A stretch of 7,930 bases of DNA from the NCBI GenBank assembly GCA_903917305.1, contig CAIXAA010000394.1:1-7930 (forward strand). The letters run 5' to 3'. The position numbers and the translations under genes are program-made. Source of the DNA: an uncultured Myxococcales bacterium (lineage in GTDB: Bacteria; Myxococcota_A; UBA9042). The notes beneath the pieces were generated by a model. That model worked only from the letters and a program-made list of their open reading frames with translations. It had not been told where the DNA came from and ran no database searches. Below are positions 1-6,113 of the stretch, piece after piece. Position 1 is the first letter of the stretch; every line of letters begins with the position of its first letter.

Positions 1-1160
1 CGCCACCCGGCGTCTACGTGCGCCGGGAGGCCAAGATGCCCTCGACGCCGCTGTCCCTGCTGCACCGCGGCGACACGGTGACCGTGCAGTCGTGCCAGCC
101 CGACTGCAACGTGCCGCATGCCTGGGCGTTGTTGCAGCCGCACGGCGCGGTGCCGGTGGCGGACCTGCGCATGCTGCCGGTCAGCCCCGCCGGCATGCTG
201 ACCAGCGCCAACGCCCAGTACATCTACGCCAAGATCCCCGTGCGCACGCCGGTGTTTGCGCGGCCCGATGCGCACGCCAAGGTCATCCACAAGGAGAAGG
301 CCGAGTTCCGCCTGGCGTTCGCCCCCAACCCCGAGTTGGCCAAGACCGGCTGGTACCAGCGCCCCAATGGCGGCTACATGCGCGAGAAGGACTTGAAGTT
401 CTTCACGCCCAGCACTTTCGTCGGCGAGCACGAGCTGCAGCCGCCGTTTGCCTTCGTGCGCCGCAAGGTCAAGCTGACGCCGCCCAAGGGCAGCGCCGCG
501 GTGGAGCCGGTGATCCTGCAACGCTATGATCGCGTGAAGGTTCTCGGCGAGGCCAAGGGCAAGGTGCTGGTGCCGGGCGGCTCGCTGCCGCGCGGCCTGG
601 TGCGCATGGTGCGCTTCTACGGCGCGCCCAAGCACGTGCCCGGCAAAGACAAGCGAATCCACGTGGATCTGACCGAGCAGGTGCTGACGGCCTACGAGGG
701 CAACAAGCTCGTGTTCGCCACGCTGGTCTCGACTGGCAAGGACAAGAACCATACGAAGTCCGGCGACTTCCGCATCTACGCCAAGACCATCCACAGCTCC
801 ATGCGCGGCAAGCCGTGGGACGACTACTACGCCGAGGAGATCCCTCACGTCATGCACTTCTACGAAGGCCAGGCGCTGCACGGCACCTATTGGCACGACC
901 AGTTCGGCATCGAAAAGTCGCATGGTTGCGTGAACTTGTCCTTTGCGGACGCCAAGTGGATCTTCGAGTGGGTGCCGCCGGAGCTGCCGGCGGGCTGGCA
1001 CAGCATCCTGCCCAGCAAGGGCGACCCGCAGGTGTGGATCACGATTGAGAAAGCGCATCCGGCGCGCCAGAAGCCCGGCTCGGAGCTGGCCAAGGACAAG
1101 CAGGTGCCGCCTGTGCTATGCAAGGTGGGCGGTCCGGCGCAGGCGCAATGCCCGCGGTAG
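1..1160 (+). CDS. L,D-transpeptidase (YkuD domain) with N-terminal SH3-like modules, 5' partial
   Basis: The reading frame is open from position 3. A GTG at 18 could start it, but the residues just before it (PPGVYV) read as part of an SH3-like strand, so I treat the gene as cut at its 5' end, with any signal peptide outside the window. Numbering from the GTG, SH3-like modules appear at about 1-60, 67-130 and 141-200; the first two close with a DL pair (VADLRML, REKDLKFF) and the third with GLVRMV. The YkuD catalytic domain spans about 211-335, with HGTYWH at 288-293 and SHGCVN at 301-306. Cys304 is the expected nucleophile, with His288 and His302 beside it. The family forms 3-3 peptidoglycan cross-links or attaches proteins to peptidoglycan in the periplasm. 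A Pro/Lys-rich tail with two cysteines ends the protein. A GDPD-like gene follows after 21 bases, probably in the same operon. Family call is firm; exact substrate is unknown. Confidence 0.92.
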   Translation, partial: PPGVYVRREAKMPSTPLSLLHRGDTVTVQSCQPDCNVPHAWALLQPHGAVPVADLRMLPVSPAGMLTSANAQYIYAKIPVRTPVFARPDAHAKVIHKEKAEFRLAFAPNPELAKTGWYQRPNGGYMREKDLKFFTPSTFVGEHELQPPFAFVRRKVKLTPPKGSAAVEPVILQRYDRVKVLGEAKGKVLVPGGSLPRGLVRMVRFYGAPKHVPGKDKRIHVDLTEQVLTAYEGNKLVFATLVSTGKDKNHTKSGDFRIYAKTIHSSMRGKPWDDYYAEEIPHVMHFYEGQALHGTYWHDQFGIEKSHGCVNLSFADAKWIFEWVPPELPAGWHSILPSKGDPQVWITIEKAHPARQKPGSELAKDKQVPPVLCKVGGPAQAQCPR

Positions 1161-1181
1161 GGCCGTCTGGAGCCTTGCGCC

Positions 1182-1757
1182 GTGCTGCTCATCGAACACC
1201 GCGTCAATACACGTGAACACCTGCTGCGGCTGCCTGCCGGGCGCGGCATCGAGGTCGACGTCCGCGACTACGACGGCGACCTGCGCTGCGTGCACGATCC
1301 ATTGCAAACCGGCGAGAAGCTTGCGGATTTGCTGGAGGTCTGCGGCGACCGGCTCGTCATCTTCAACGTCAAGTGCGACGGCCTGGAGGAGCGCATCCGC
1401 GACCTGGCCGCGCAACACCGCATCGCGCAATGGTTCTTCCTCGATTGCGCGGCGCCGACGCTGGTGCGCTTGACGCGGCAGGGCGAGCTTCGCGTCGCGG
1501 TGCGGTACAGCGAGTTCGAGCCGATCGAGGCGGCGCTGGCCTTTGCCGGTCGCGCGCAGTGGCTGTGGATCGACTGCTTCACGCGCCTGCCGCTGGACGC
1601 GGAGAGCTTCCGCAGGCTGCACGCGCACTTCCGCATCTGCCTGGTCTCGCCGGAGCTGCAGAAGCACCCGCGCGCCTGGATTGGCGACTTCCGCAAGCAG
1701 ATCGAGGGGCTGCCGGTCGACGCCGTCTGCTCCGACTTCTGCGAGGACTGGACCTGA
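1182..1757 (+). CDS. Short GDPD-like (glycerophosphodiester phosphodiesterase-fold) protein
   Basis: This 191-residue protein starts at GTG 1182, with GGAG at 1169-1172 as a plausible ribosome binding site. It carries the outline of the GDPD/PI-PLC TIM-barrel family: His6-Arg7 in the first strand, Glu24-x-Asp26 as likely metal ligands, and His38-Asp39 as the second catalytic pair. Further conserved-looking strands are NVKCDG (62-67), FFLD (85-88), AVRYSEFE (106-113), WIDCF (129-133), LVSPEL (154-159) and DAVCSDFCEDW (180-190). The family hydrolyses phosphodiesters in a metal-dependent way. At 191 residues it is shorter than typical GDPDs (about 240-300), and the usual HRG is replaced by HRV. 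From memory, similar short proteins sit in capsule or LPS loci, so the substrate may be a surface-glycan or phospholipid intermediate (inference). Its stop overlaps the next start codon by one base. There is no signal peptide, so it is probably cytoplasmic. Confidence 0.75.
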   Translation: MLLIEHRVNTREHLLRLPAGRGIEVDVRDYDGDLRCVHDPLQTGEKLADLLEVCGDRLVIFNVKCDGLEERIRDLAAQHRIAQWFFLDCAAPTLVRLTRQGELRVAVRYSEFEPIEAALAFAGRAQWLWIDCFTRLPLDAESFRRLHAHFRICLVSPELQKHPRAWIGDFRKQIEGLPVDAVCSDFCEDWT

Positions 1758-3334
1758 TGCGGCGCTGGCTTGCGCCCGCTGGTCTGGCGCTGCTGACGCT
1801 GGCGCTGACTTTGCCGTTGTGGTTTGCGCCCTTGTCGAGCGTGCCGGCGGGCGACGGCCTGGGCGACGCCTTCCAGTTCCTCTGGACCCTCTGGTGGACG
1901 GGCGGGGCGCTGCACGGCAACCACGCGCTCTGGCACACGAACCTGCTGCACTGGCCGGAGACCACGCCGCTGGCCTTCCACACGCTCACGCCGGCCAACG
2001 GCCTGCTGTCGTTGCCGATCCAGGCCCTGGTGCCGGGCCCGGCCGGGCTGGTGCTGGCGCTGAACCTGCTGACGATCCTGTCGTTCTTCCTGACGGCCCT
2101 CGCGGCGCGCGCGCTGGCGCGGGAGCACGGCGCCACCGAACTCGGGGCTTTTGCCGCGGGCGCGCTCGCGGCGAGCCTGCCCTACCGCCTCTGGCACATC
2201 AACCACCTGAATTTGCTGTCGACCTACTGGGGCCTGTGGACGCTGCTGTGCCTGTGGCGCGCGCTGCGGCGCGGCACCTGGCCGTGGATCGTAGCGACGG
2301 CGCTGTGCGCGGCGCTGCTGACCTACAGCGACTACGAGGGCGCGCTGGCGACGGTGCTTCTCTCCATTGGAATGCTGGGTTGGCGTCTGTGGGCCTTGCG
2401 CCGCGATCCCGGGCTGCCGCGCGTGGCGCGCACGCTGGCGTGGACGGCGGCGCTGGCGCTCCTGCTGCATCTGCCCTTGCTGATGGCGCTTTTGCAGCCC
2501 GGCGCGGCGCCCGTGCCGCCGACGCTGGCCAAGACCGAGTCGCTCAGCGCCAACCTGCTCGGCCTGCTGCTGCCGGGGCCTGGCAGCATGCTGCACCAGG
2601 GCTGGGCGAACGCCCTGTTGCCCTCGTCCACTCAAGGCCTTGCCGGCGACGAGGTGGGCCAGGGGCTGCTGTTCCTGCCGCTGCTGGGCTGGCTGTTGCT
2701 GCGCCGCGAAACGCCAAGGGCGGCGCGGCTTTGGGCGCTGGCGGGCGCGCTGCTGCTGCTGCTCGCGCTGGGGCCGACGCTGCAGGTGGGGCCGCTGCGC
2801 CTGCTGCAGGGCTGGATGCCGCTGGCCTGGCTGCGCAAGGCCGTGCCGATGCTGGGGATCAGCCGTGCGCCGGTGCGGATGCTCGGCCTGGGCGGCATGA
2901 CGCTGGCGATCGCCTTCGGGCTGGCGCTGCCAAAACGCAATACGCTCGCCGGGTTGCTCCTGCTGCTCGTGCTGCTGGAGCGCCTGCCGGCGACGCCGCC
3001 CAAGACCCAGCCGGTGCGCGTGCCGCAGGCGATCGCGGCGCTGGCGCAGACGCCGCAGAAGGCGGCGCTGCTGCAACTGCCGACGGGCTATTTCCATCGT
3101 CAAGTCTATATGTTCTGGCAGACCGAGCACGGCCACCCGACGACCACGGGCTGGACGGCGCGGCTGCCCAAGGGCATGGGCGAGCTGCCGGATCGCTTTG
3201 CGCGGCTGCAGGGCCAGGAGGCGCAGCAGGCGACGCTGCGGCGGGCGCGCATTGGCTATGTGGTGTTGGCGGCTCCGGATCCGCGCGAGCTGCTGCGCGG
3301 CGAGCCGCGGGTGATCCCCCTGGACAAGCCCTAG
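1757..3334 (+). CDS. Polytopic membrane protein, GT-C/YfhO-like glycosyltransferase fold
   Basis: This 525-residue protein starts at ATG 1757 inside the preceding stop (TGATG), with GAGGA at 1742-1746 as ribosome binding site. A signal-anchor-like TM1 lies at about 5-25, followed by roughly ten further Leu/Ala/Trp-rich membrane segments up to about residue 408, then a soluble tail (409-525) expected in the periplasm. The first extracytoplasmic loop holds the acidic motif DGLGD (33-37), at the place where GT-C enzymes keep catalytic or metal-binding acids. SRAPVRM at 369-375 and QTEHGHPTTTG at 455-465 resemble conserved stretches of YfhO-like membrane proteins. GT-C enzymes transfer sugars from polyprenyl-phosphate donors to proteins, lipids or glycans. 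Acceptor and sugar cannot be read from sequence. Coupling to the GDPD-like gene suggests a shared envelope-glycan role (inference). A longer in-frame opening upstream to 1373 overlaps the GDPD gene and is not used. Confidence 0.78.
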   Translation: MRRWLAPAGLALLTLALTLPLWFAPLSSVPAGDGLGDAFQFLWTLWWTGGALHGNHALWHTNLLHWPETTPLAFHTLTPANGLLSLPIQALVPGPAGLVLALNLLTILSFFLTALAARALAREHGATELGAFAAGALAASLPYRLWHINHLNLLSTYWGLWTLLCLWRALRRGTWPWIVATALCAALLTYSDYEGALATVLLSIGMLGWRLWALRRDPGLPRVARTLAWTAALALLLHLPLLMALLQPGAAPVPPTLAKTESLSANLLGLLLPGPGSMLHQGWANALLPSSTQGLAGDEVGQGLLFLPLLGWLLLRRETPRAARLWALAGALLLLLALGPTLQVGPLRLLQGWMPLAWLRKAVPMLGISRAPVRMLGLGGMTLAIAFGLALPKRNTLAGLLLLLVLLERLPATPPKTQPVRVPQAIAALAQTPQKAALLQLPTGYFHRQVYMFWQTEHGHPTTTGWTARLPKGMGELPDRFARLQGQEAQQATLRRARIGYVVLAAPDPRELLRGEPRVIPLDKP

Positions 3335-3423
3335 AGGACCAATCAGAAACTTCGTTTCCGACGAGGGTCCGTTGCCTGTCTCTGGGTCGCCGAGCGCGCC
3401 GATGCGGACGCGCCGGCTCCATG
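3335..3423. other. Convergent intergenic stretch
   Basis: This gap lies between the membrane-protein stop and the hairpin at the cysE end. I see no gene in it. A weak stem (GAAAC-TTC-GTTTC, 3346-3358) lies just after the stop, without a T run. Confidence 0.5.
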
Positions 3424-3457
3424 AGAGCGCCGATCAACGATTGTTGATCGGCGCTCT
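3424..3457. terminator. Perfect 15-bp hairpin between convergent genes (putative bidirectional terminator)
   Basis: The arms AGAGCGCCGATCAAC (3424-3438) and GTTGATCGGCGCTCT (3443-3457) are exact reverse complements around the four-base loop GATT. The structure ends at the cysE stop codon (TAG, read on the minus strand from 3458 to 3456), so two bases of that stop lie in the stem. It lies 90 bases past the membrane-protein stop. Position and symmetry fit a shared terminator for the two converging operons. Neither side is followed by a clear T tract, so it is not a classic intrinsic terminator; it could work as an mRNA 3'-end stabiliser or with Rho. Confidence 0.65.
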
Positions 3458-4403
3458 ATATTCCGGCGCCTTCGTCGAAAAGCGCCATGCGAGCCAGGGT
3501 TTGCGTCACGCTGCCACCCGGCGGCACGCTCTTGGTGAGCCAGACGTTGCCGCCGATGACCGCGCCCTTGCCGAGCGTGATGCGGCCGAGGATCGTCGCG
3601 CCCGAATAGATGATGACGTCGTCCTCCACGACCGGATGCCGCGGAATGCCCTTGATCGGCCGGCCTTTGTCGTCGAGCGGGAAGCTCTTGGCGCCGAGCG
3701 TCACGCCCTGGTAGACGCGCACGTTCTTGCCGATGACGCACGTCTCGCCGATGACGACGCCGGTGCCGTGGTCGATGAAGAAGCGTTCGCCAATGGTTGC
3801 GCCAGGATGGATGTCGACGCCGGTCAAGCTGTGCGCGTACTCCGTCAAGATGCGCGGGATCAGCGGCGCGCCGAGGACGTGCAGCTCGTGCGCGATGCGG
3901 TAGTCGATGATGGCGCGCAAGCCCGGATACGAAAAGATGATCTCTTCGAGGCTGGTCGCCGCCGGATCGCCGTCGTAGGCGGCCTTGACGTCTTCGGCCA
4001 GGACGCGGCGCAGCTCCGGCAGGCGGCCCAGGAACGCCCGCGAGATCTGGTGCGCGCGGTCGTCGCAGCCGTGGTGCACTTGCGGATCGCGGTCGCAGGA
4101 GAAGCACAGGCCGCGTTTGACCTGCTCGTCCAGGATGTGCAGCACGCGGTCCAGGGTGGCGCCGACGAAAAAGCGCTTGCTCTCGGCGCTGATGTCCCAG
4201 TCGCTGAAAAAGCCTGGAAACAGGGCGGATCGCAGCGCCAGCAGCATGTCGATCAGCTGGTCGCGCGAAGGCAGCAGCAGGCGCCGATGCAGACCGCGGC
4301 CGTTGTGCGCGCCGCCTCCCCAAGGTTCGCACAAGGCGTCGACCACATCGCCCAAGGTGACTGGATCGACAGGCAAATCGGAGGGGTTCTCCCTGCAGCT
4401 CAT
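3456..4403 (-). CDS. cysE: Serine O-acetyltransferase (CysE/EpsC type)
   Basis: This 315-residue enzyme transfers acetyl from acetyl-CoA to L-serine, giving O-acetylserine for cysteine synthesis in the cytoplasm. A helical N-terminal domain (about 40-190) precedes a left-handed beta-helix of hexapeptide repeats (about 195-300). Asp197 in DIHPG and His212 in DHGTG are 15 residues apart, matching Asp143 and His158 of E. coli CysE. The stretch VTLGAKSFP...RHPVVEDD shows the longer loop of EpsC-style enzymes rather than the enteric form. The chain ends in Gly-Ala-Gly-Ile; the C-terminal isoleucine is the element that enters the CysK active site in the cysteine synthase complex. The ATG overlaps the cysK stop by four bases, with AGAGG seven bases upstream (4411-4415). 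An unusual Cys/His cluster lies at residues 100-118. The family call is very safe; the symbol could equally be epsC. Confidence 0.95.
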   Translation of the reverse strand: MSCRENPSDLPVDPVTLGDVVDALCEPWGGGAHNGRGLHRRLLLPSRDQLIDMLLALRSALFPGFFSDWDISAESKRFFVGATLDRVLHILDEQVKRGLCFSCDRDPQVHHGCDDRAHQISRAFLGRLPELRRVLAEDVKAAYDGDPAATSLEEIIFSYPGLRAIIDYRIAHELHVLGAPLIPRILTEYAHSLTGVDIHPGATIGERFFIDHGTGVVIGETCVIGKNVRVYQGVTLGAKSFPLDDKGRPIKGIPRHPVVEDDVIIYSGATILGRITLGKGAVIGGNVWLTKSVPPGGSVTQTLARMALFDEGAGI

Positions 4404-5332
4404 GGCGCGGCCTCTTCGAACAGCCAGGTCGACAGGTAGCGCTCGCCGGTGTCGGGGAGCACGACGACGATCAACTTACCCTTGTTTTCCGGGCGGTTGG
4501 CTACTTGCTGCGCCGCCCACACCGCCGCGCCGGCGGAGATGCCGCACAGGATGCCCTCGTCGCGCGCCAGCTTGCGGGCCACCGCGCCGGCGTCCTCGTG
4601 ATCGACGCAGACGATCTCGTCGATGAGGTCGGTGCGCAGCACGCCGGGGATGAAGCCCGCGCCAATCCCTTGAATCTTGTGCGGTCCCGGCGCGCCGCCC
4701 GACAGCACCGGCGAGGCGGTCGGCTCGACGGCGATGGCCTGGAACGACGGCTTGCGCGCCTTCAAGGCCTCGGCCACGCCGGTCAGCGTGCCGCCGGTGC
4801 CGACGCCGGCGACCAGGATGTCGACCTGGCCGTCCGTGTCCGCCCAGATCTCCTCCGCCGTCGTGCGCCGGTGGATGGCCGGGTTGGCCGGGTTGTTGAA
4901 CTGCTGCAGCATCAGGTAGTTCGGATTGGCGTCGACCAGCTCCTGCGCCTTGGCGATGGCGCCCTTCATGCCCAGCGCACCCGGCGTCAGCACGAGCTCC
5001 GCGCCGAAGATCGTCAGCAGCTTGCGGCGCTCGATGCTCATCGTCTCGGGCATGGTCAGGATGAGCTTGTAGCCGCGCGATGCGCAGACAAAAGCCAGGG
5101 CGATGCCGGTGTTGCCGCTGGTCGGCTCCACCAGCACGGTGCTGGGCGTCAGGCGGCCGTTCTGCTCCGCGTCTTCGATCATCGCCAGACCCAAGCGGTC
5201 CTTGACGCTCGAACACGGGTTGAAGGACTCGAGCTTGGCGACGATGGTGGCCGGGCAGCCGGCGGTGATGCGGCGCAGGTGGCACAGCGGCGTGCCGCCG
5301 ACCAGGTGCGTAATGTTCTCGGCGATCTTCAT
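4400..5332 (-). CDS. cysK: Cysteine synthase A (O-acetylserine sulfhydrylase, PLP enzyme)
   Basis: This 310-residue enzyme makes L-cysteine from O-acetylserine and sulfide. The ATG at 5332 gives the usual CysK length and N-terminus (MKIAENITHLVGGTPL), with GAGG four bases before it. Lys44 in SSVKDR is the PLP Schiff-base lysine. TSGNTG (71-76) is the substrate/carboxylate loop, QFNNPANP (144-151) is the family signature, and GTGGT (178-182) binds the PLP phosphate. PHKIQGIGAGFIP in the C-terminal half is also typical of CysK and speaks for it over cystathionine beta-synthase or CysM. An in-frame extension to 5401 adds an Arg/Pro-rich lead with no family similarity and is rejected. It is the first gene of a two-gene operon and its stop overlaps the acetyltransferase start, so the two enzymes of the pathway are translationally coupled. 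Confidence 0.96.
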   Translation of the reverse strand: MKIAENITHLVGGTPLCHLRRITAGCPATIVAKLESFNPCSSVKDRLGLAMIEDAEQNGRLTPSTVLVEPTSGNTGIALAFVCASRGYKLILTMPETMSIERRKLLTIFGAELVLTPGALGMKGAIAKAQELVDANPNYLMLQQFNNPANPAIHRRTTAEEIWADTDGQVDILVAGVGTGGTLTGVAEALKARKPSFQAIAVEPTASPVLSGGAPGPHKIQGIGAGFIPGVLRTDLIDEIVCVDHEDAGAVARKLARDEGILCGISAGAAVWAAQQVANRPENKGKLIVVVLPDTGERYLSTWLFEEAAP

Positions 5333-5372
5333 GGGGCCTCGGGACCTGCGCAAGGATGGGCAGGCGCCGCGG

Positions 5373-5401
5373 ATCTTGCGACAGCGGCGCCCAGGTGGCA
5401 A
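5373..5401 (-). promoter_or_regulatory. Candidate sigma70-type promoter for cysK-cysE
   Basis: On the minus strand TTGCCA (5401-5396) and CAAGAT (5378-5373) are separated by 17 bases. The -35 matches consensus at five of six bases, the -10 at only three. Transcription would begin near 5366, leaving a leader of about 34 bases that contains the GAGG site. I recognise no T-box, SAM riboswitch or other leader. Weak evidence, by eye only. Confidence 0.3.
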
Positions 5402-5417
5402 GGCGAGCCGGGCAGGC

Positions 5418-5446
5418 TGGACAATCCCGCGCTCGCTGCCTACGGT
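5418..5446 (+). promoter_or_regulatory. Candidate sigma70-type promoter for mntP
   Basis: TGGACA (5418-5423) and TACGGT (5441-5446) are separated by 17 bases. The predicted start near 5453 would leave only about 14 bases before the GTG, just covering the GGAGG at 5457-5461. The divergent region 5333-5466 is shared with cysK. There is no room for a manganese riboswitch between this promoter and the gene. Weak evidence, by eye only. Confidence 0.25.
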
Positions 5447-5466
5447 CCGGCGCCCTGGAGGGACGC

Positions 5467-6024
5467 GTGGCCTGGTTCCTGTTGCTCAGCACCGCCATCG
5501 CGCTCGCCATGGACGCCTGCGCCGTCGCGCTGTCACTCGCGATGCGCGAACCCCAGGTGAAGGCCCGGCAGTGGCTGTTCCTCGCCGCCGTGTTCGGCGG
5601 CTTCCAGGCCGCCATGCCCGCCGCGGGCTACGCCCTGGGCGCCAGCTTCGCCAGCCACGTCGCGCGCTTCGGACCGTGGATCGCCGGCACGCTGCTGTGC
5701 GGCCTCGGCGCGCGCATGGCATGGCAGGGCTGGCGCGGCGAGGCCGGGGAGATCGGCACCGGCGCGCGCTGGCCGGGCCCGCGCGAAGTCCTCAGCCTCG
5801 GCGTCGCGACCAGCATCGACGCCCTGGCGGTCGGCGTCAGCTTCGGCCTCTTGCGCGCGCGGTTGTGGCCCGCGGTCGTCACCATCGGCGTCGTCACCGC
5901 CCTGCTGACCGCGTTGGCCGTGCAGGTGGGCCGCCGCGTCGGCGCCGCCCTCGGCCGCGGCGCCGAAGGTCTGGGCGGCGCGGTGCTGATCGCCATCGGC
6001 CTCAAGATCCTCGTCCTCGCCTGA
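5467..6024 (+). CDS. mntP: Manganese efflux pump MntP
   Basis: This 185-residue inner-membrane protein starts at GTG 5467, with a strong GGAGG (5457-5461) five bases upstream. It has the internal duplication and six predicted membrane helices of the MntP family. The first half carries AMDACAV with Asp16, the second TSIDALAVG with Asp118; these positions are identical in number to the two key aspartates of E. coli MntP. FGGFQAAMPAAGYALG after the first helix is a further family signature. The family exports Mn(II) from the cytoplasm and protects against manganese excess. A short charged loop (about residues 89-105) joins the halves. It is divergent from cysK and 89 bases upstream of the lipoprotein gene, so co-transcription downstream is possible but not shown. 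In-frame openings upstream of the GTG run into the cysK promoter region and are not used. Confidence 0.92.
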   Translation: MAWFLLLSTAIALAMDACAVALSLAMREPQVKARQWLFLAAVFGGFQAAMPAAGYALGASFASHVARFGPWIAGTLLCGLGARMAWQGWRGEAGEIGTGARWPGPREVLSLGVATSIDALAVGVSFGLLRARLWPAVVTIGVVTALLTALAVQVGRRVGAALGRGAEGLGGAVLIAIGLKILVLA

Positions 6025-6113
6025 GCCGCTGTCCTGAATGGCGGCCGCGCCTGCGGCGTTGCCACCTCGCGCGGCAACCGCTACCTTGCCCACCGTCTGC
6101 CGAGGATCTTGCC
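6025..6113 (+). promoter_or_regulatory. mntP-lipoprotein intergenic region with candidate promoter
   Basis: This 89-base gap holds TTGCCA (6059-6064), 17 bases, then TACCTT (6082-6087), a possible promoter with a start near 6094. It also has two short inverted repeats, GCCGC/GCGGC (6044-6057) and GTTGCC/GGCAAC (6058-6078), the second overlapping the promoter. GAGGA at 6102-6106 is the ribosome binding site of the next gene. There is no T-tract terminator after mntP. Confidence 0.25.

Noticed and set aside
1268..3136. Long open frame of 622 codons on the minus strand
   Set aside because: It lies antisense to the GDPD-like and GT-C genes, and its product is an Arg/Gln-rich low-complexity chain. 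This is the expected shadow of GC-rich coding DNA.
1543..3447. Long plus-strand open frame of 634 codons overlapping the membrane-protein gene
   Set aside because: Its product is Ala/Gly/Arg-rich without domains, while the overlapping frame gives clear membrane segments and family motifs.
3372..4439. Plus-strand open frame opposite the acetyltransferase gene
   Set aside because: It is antisense to a firmly identified enzyme and its translation has only charged low-complexity sequence.
5333..5401. In-frame upstream extension of cysK
   Set aside because: The added 23 residues are Arg/Pro-rich and unlike any CysK N-terminus; the ATG at 5332 has a ribosome binding site and gives the normal length.
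4505..5560. Plus-strand open frame of 351 codons opposite cysK
   Set aside because: The product is Arg/Asp/Ala-rich with no recognisable domain, and it lies antisense to a full set of CysK motifs.
6040..6080. Short GC-rich inverted repeats after mntP as a terminator
   Set aside because: Stems of five and six bases without a T run are common by chance at this GC content.
5103..6113. In-frame upstream extension of the lipoprotein gene
   Set aside because: It runs antisense to cysK and across mntP in another frame. The lipoprotein signal peptide begins at the ATG at 6114.
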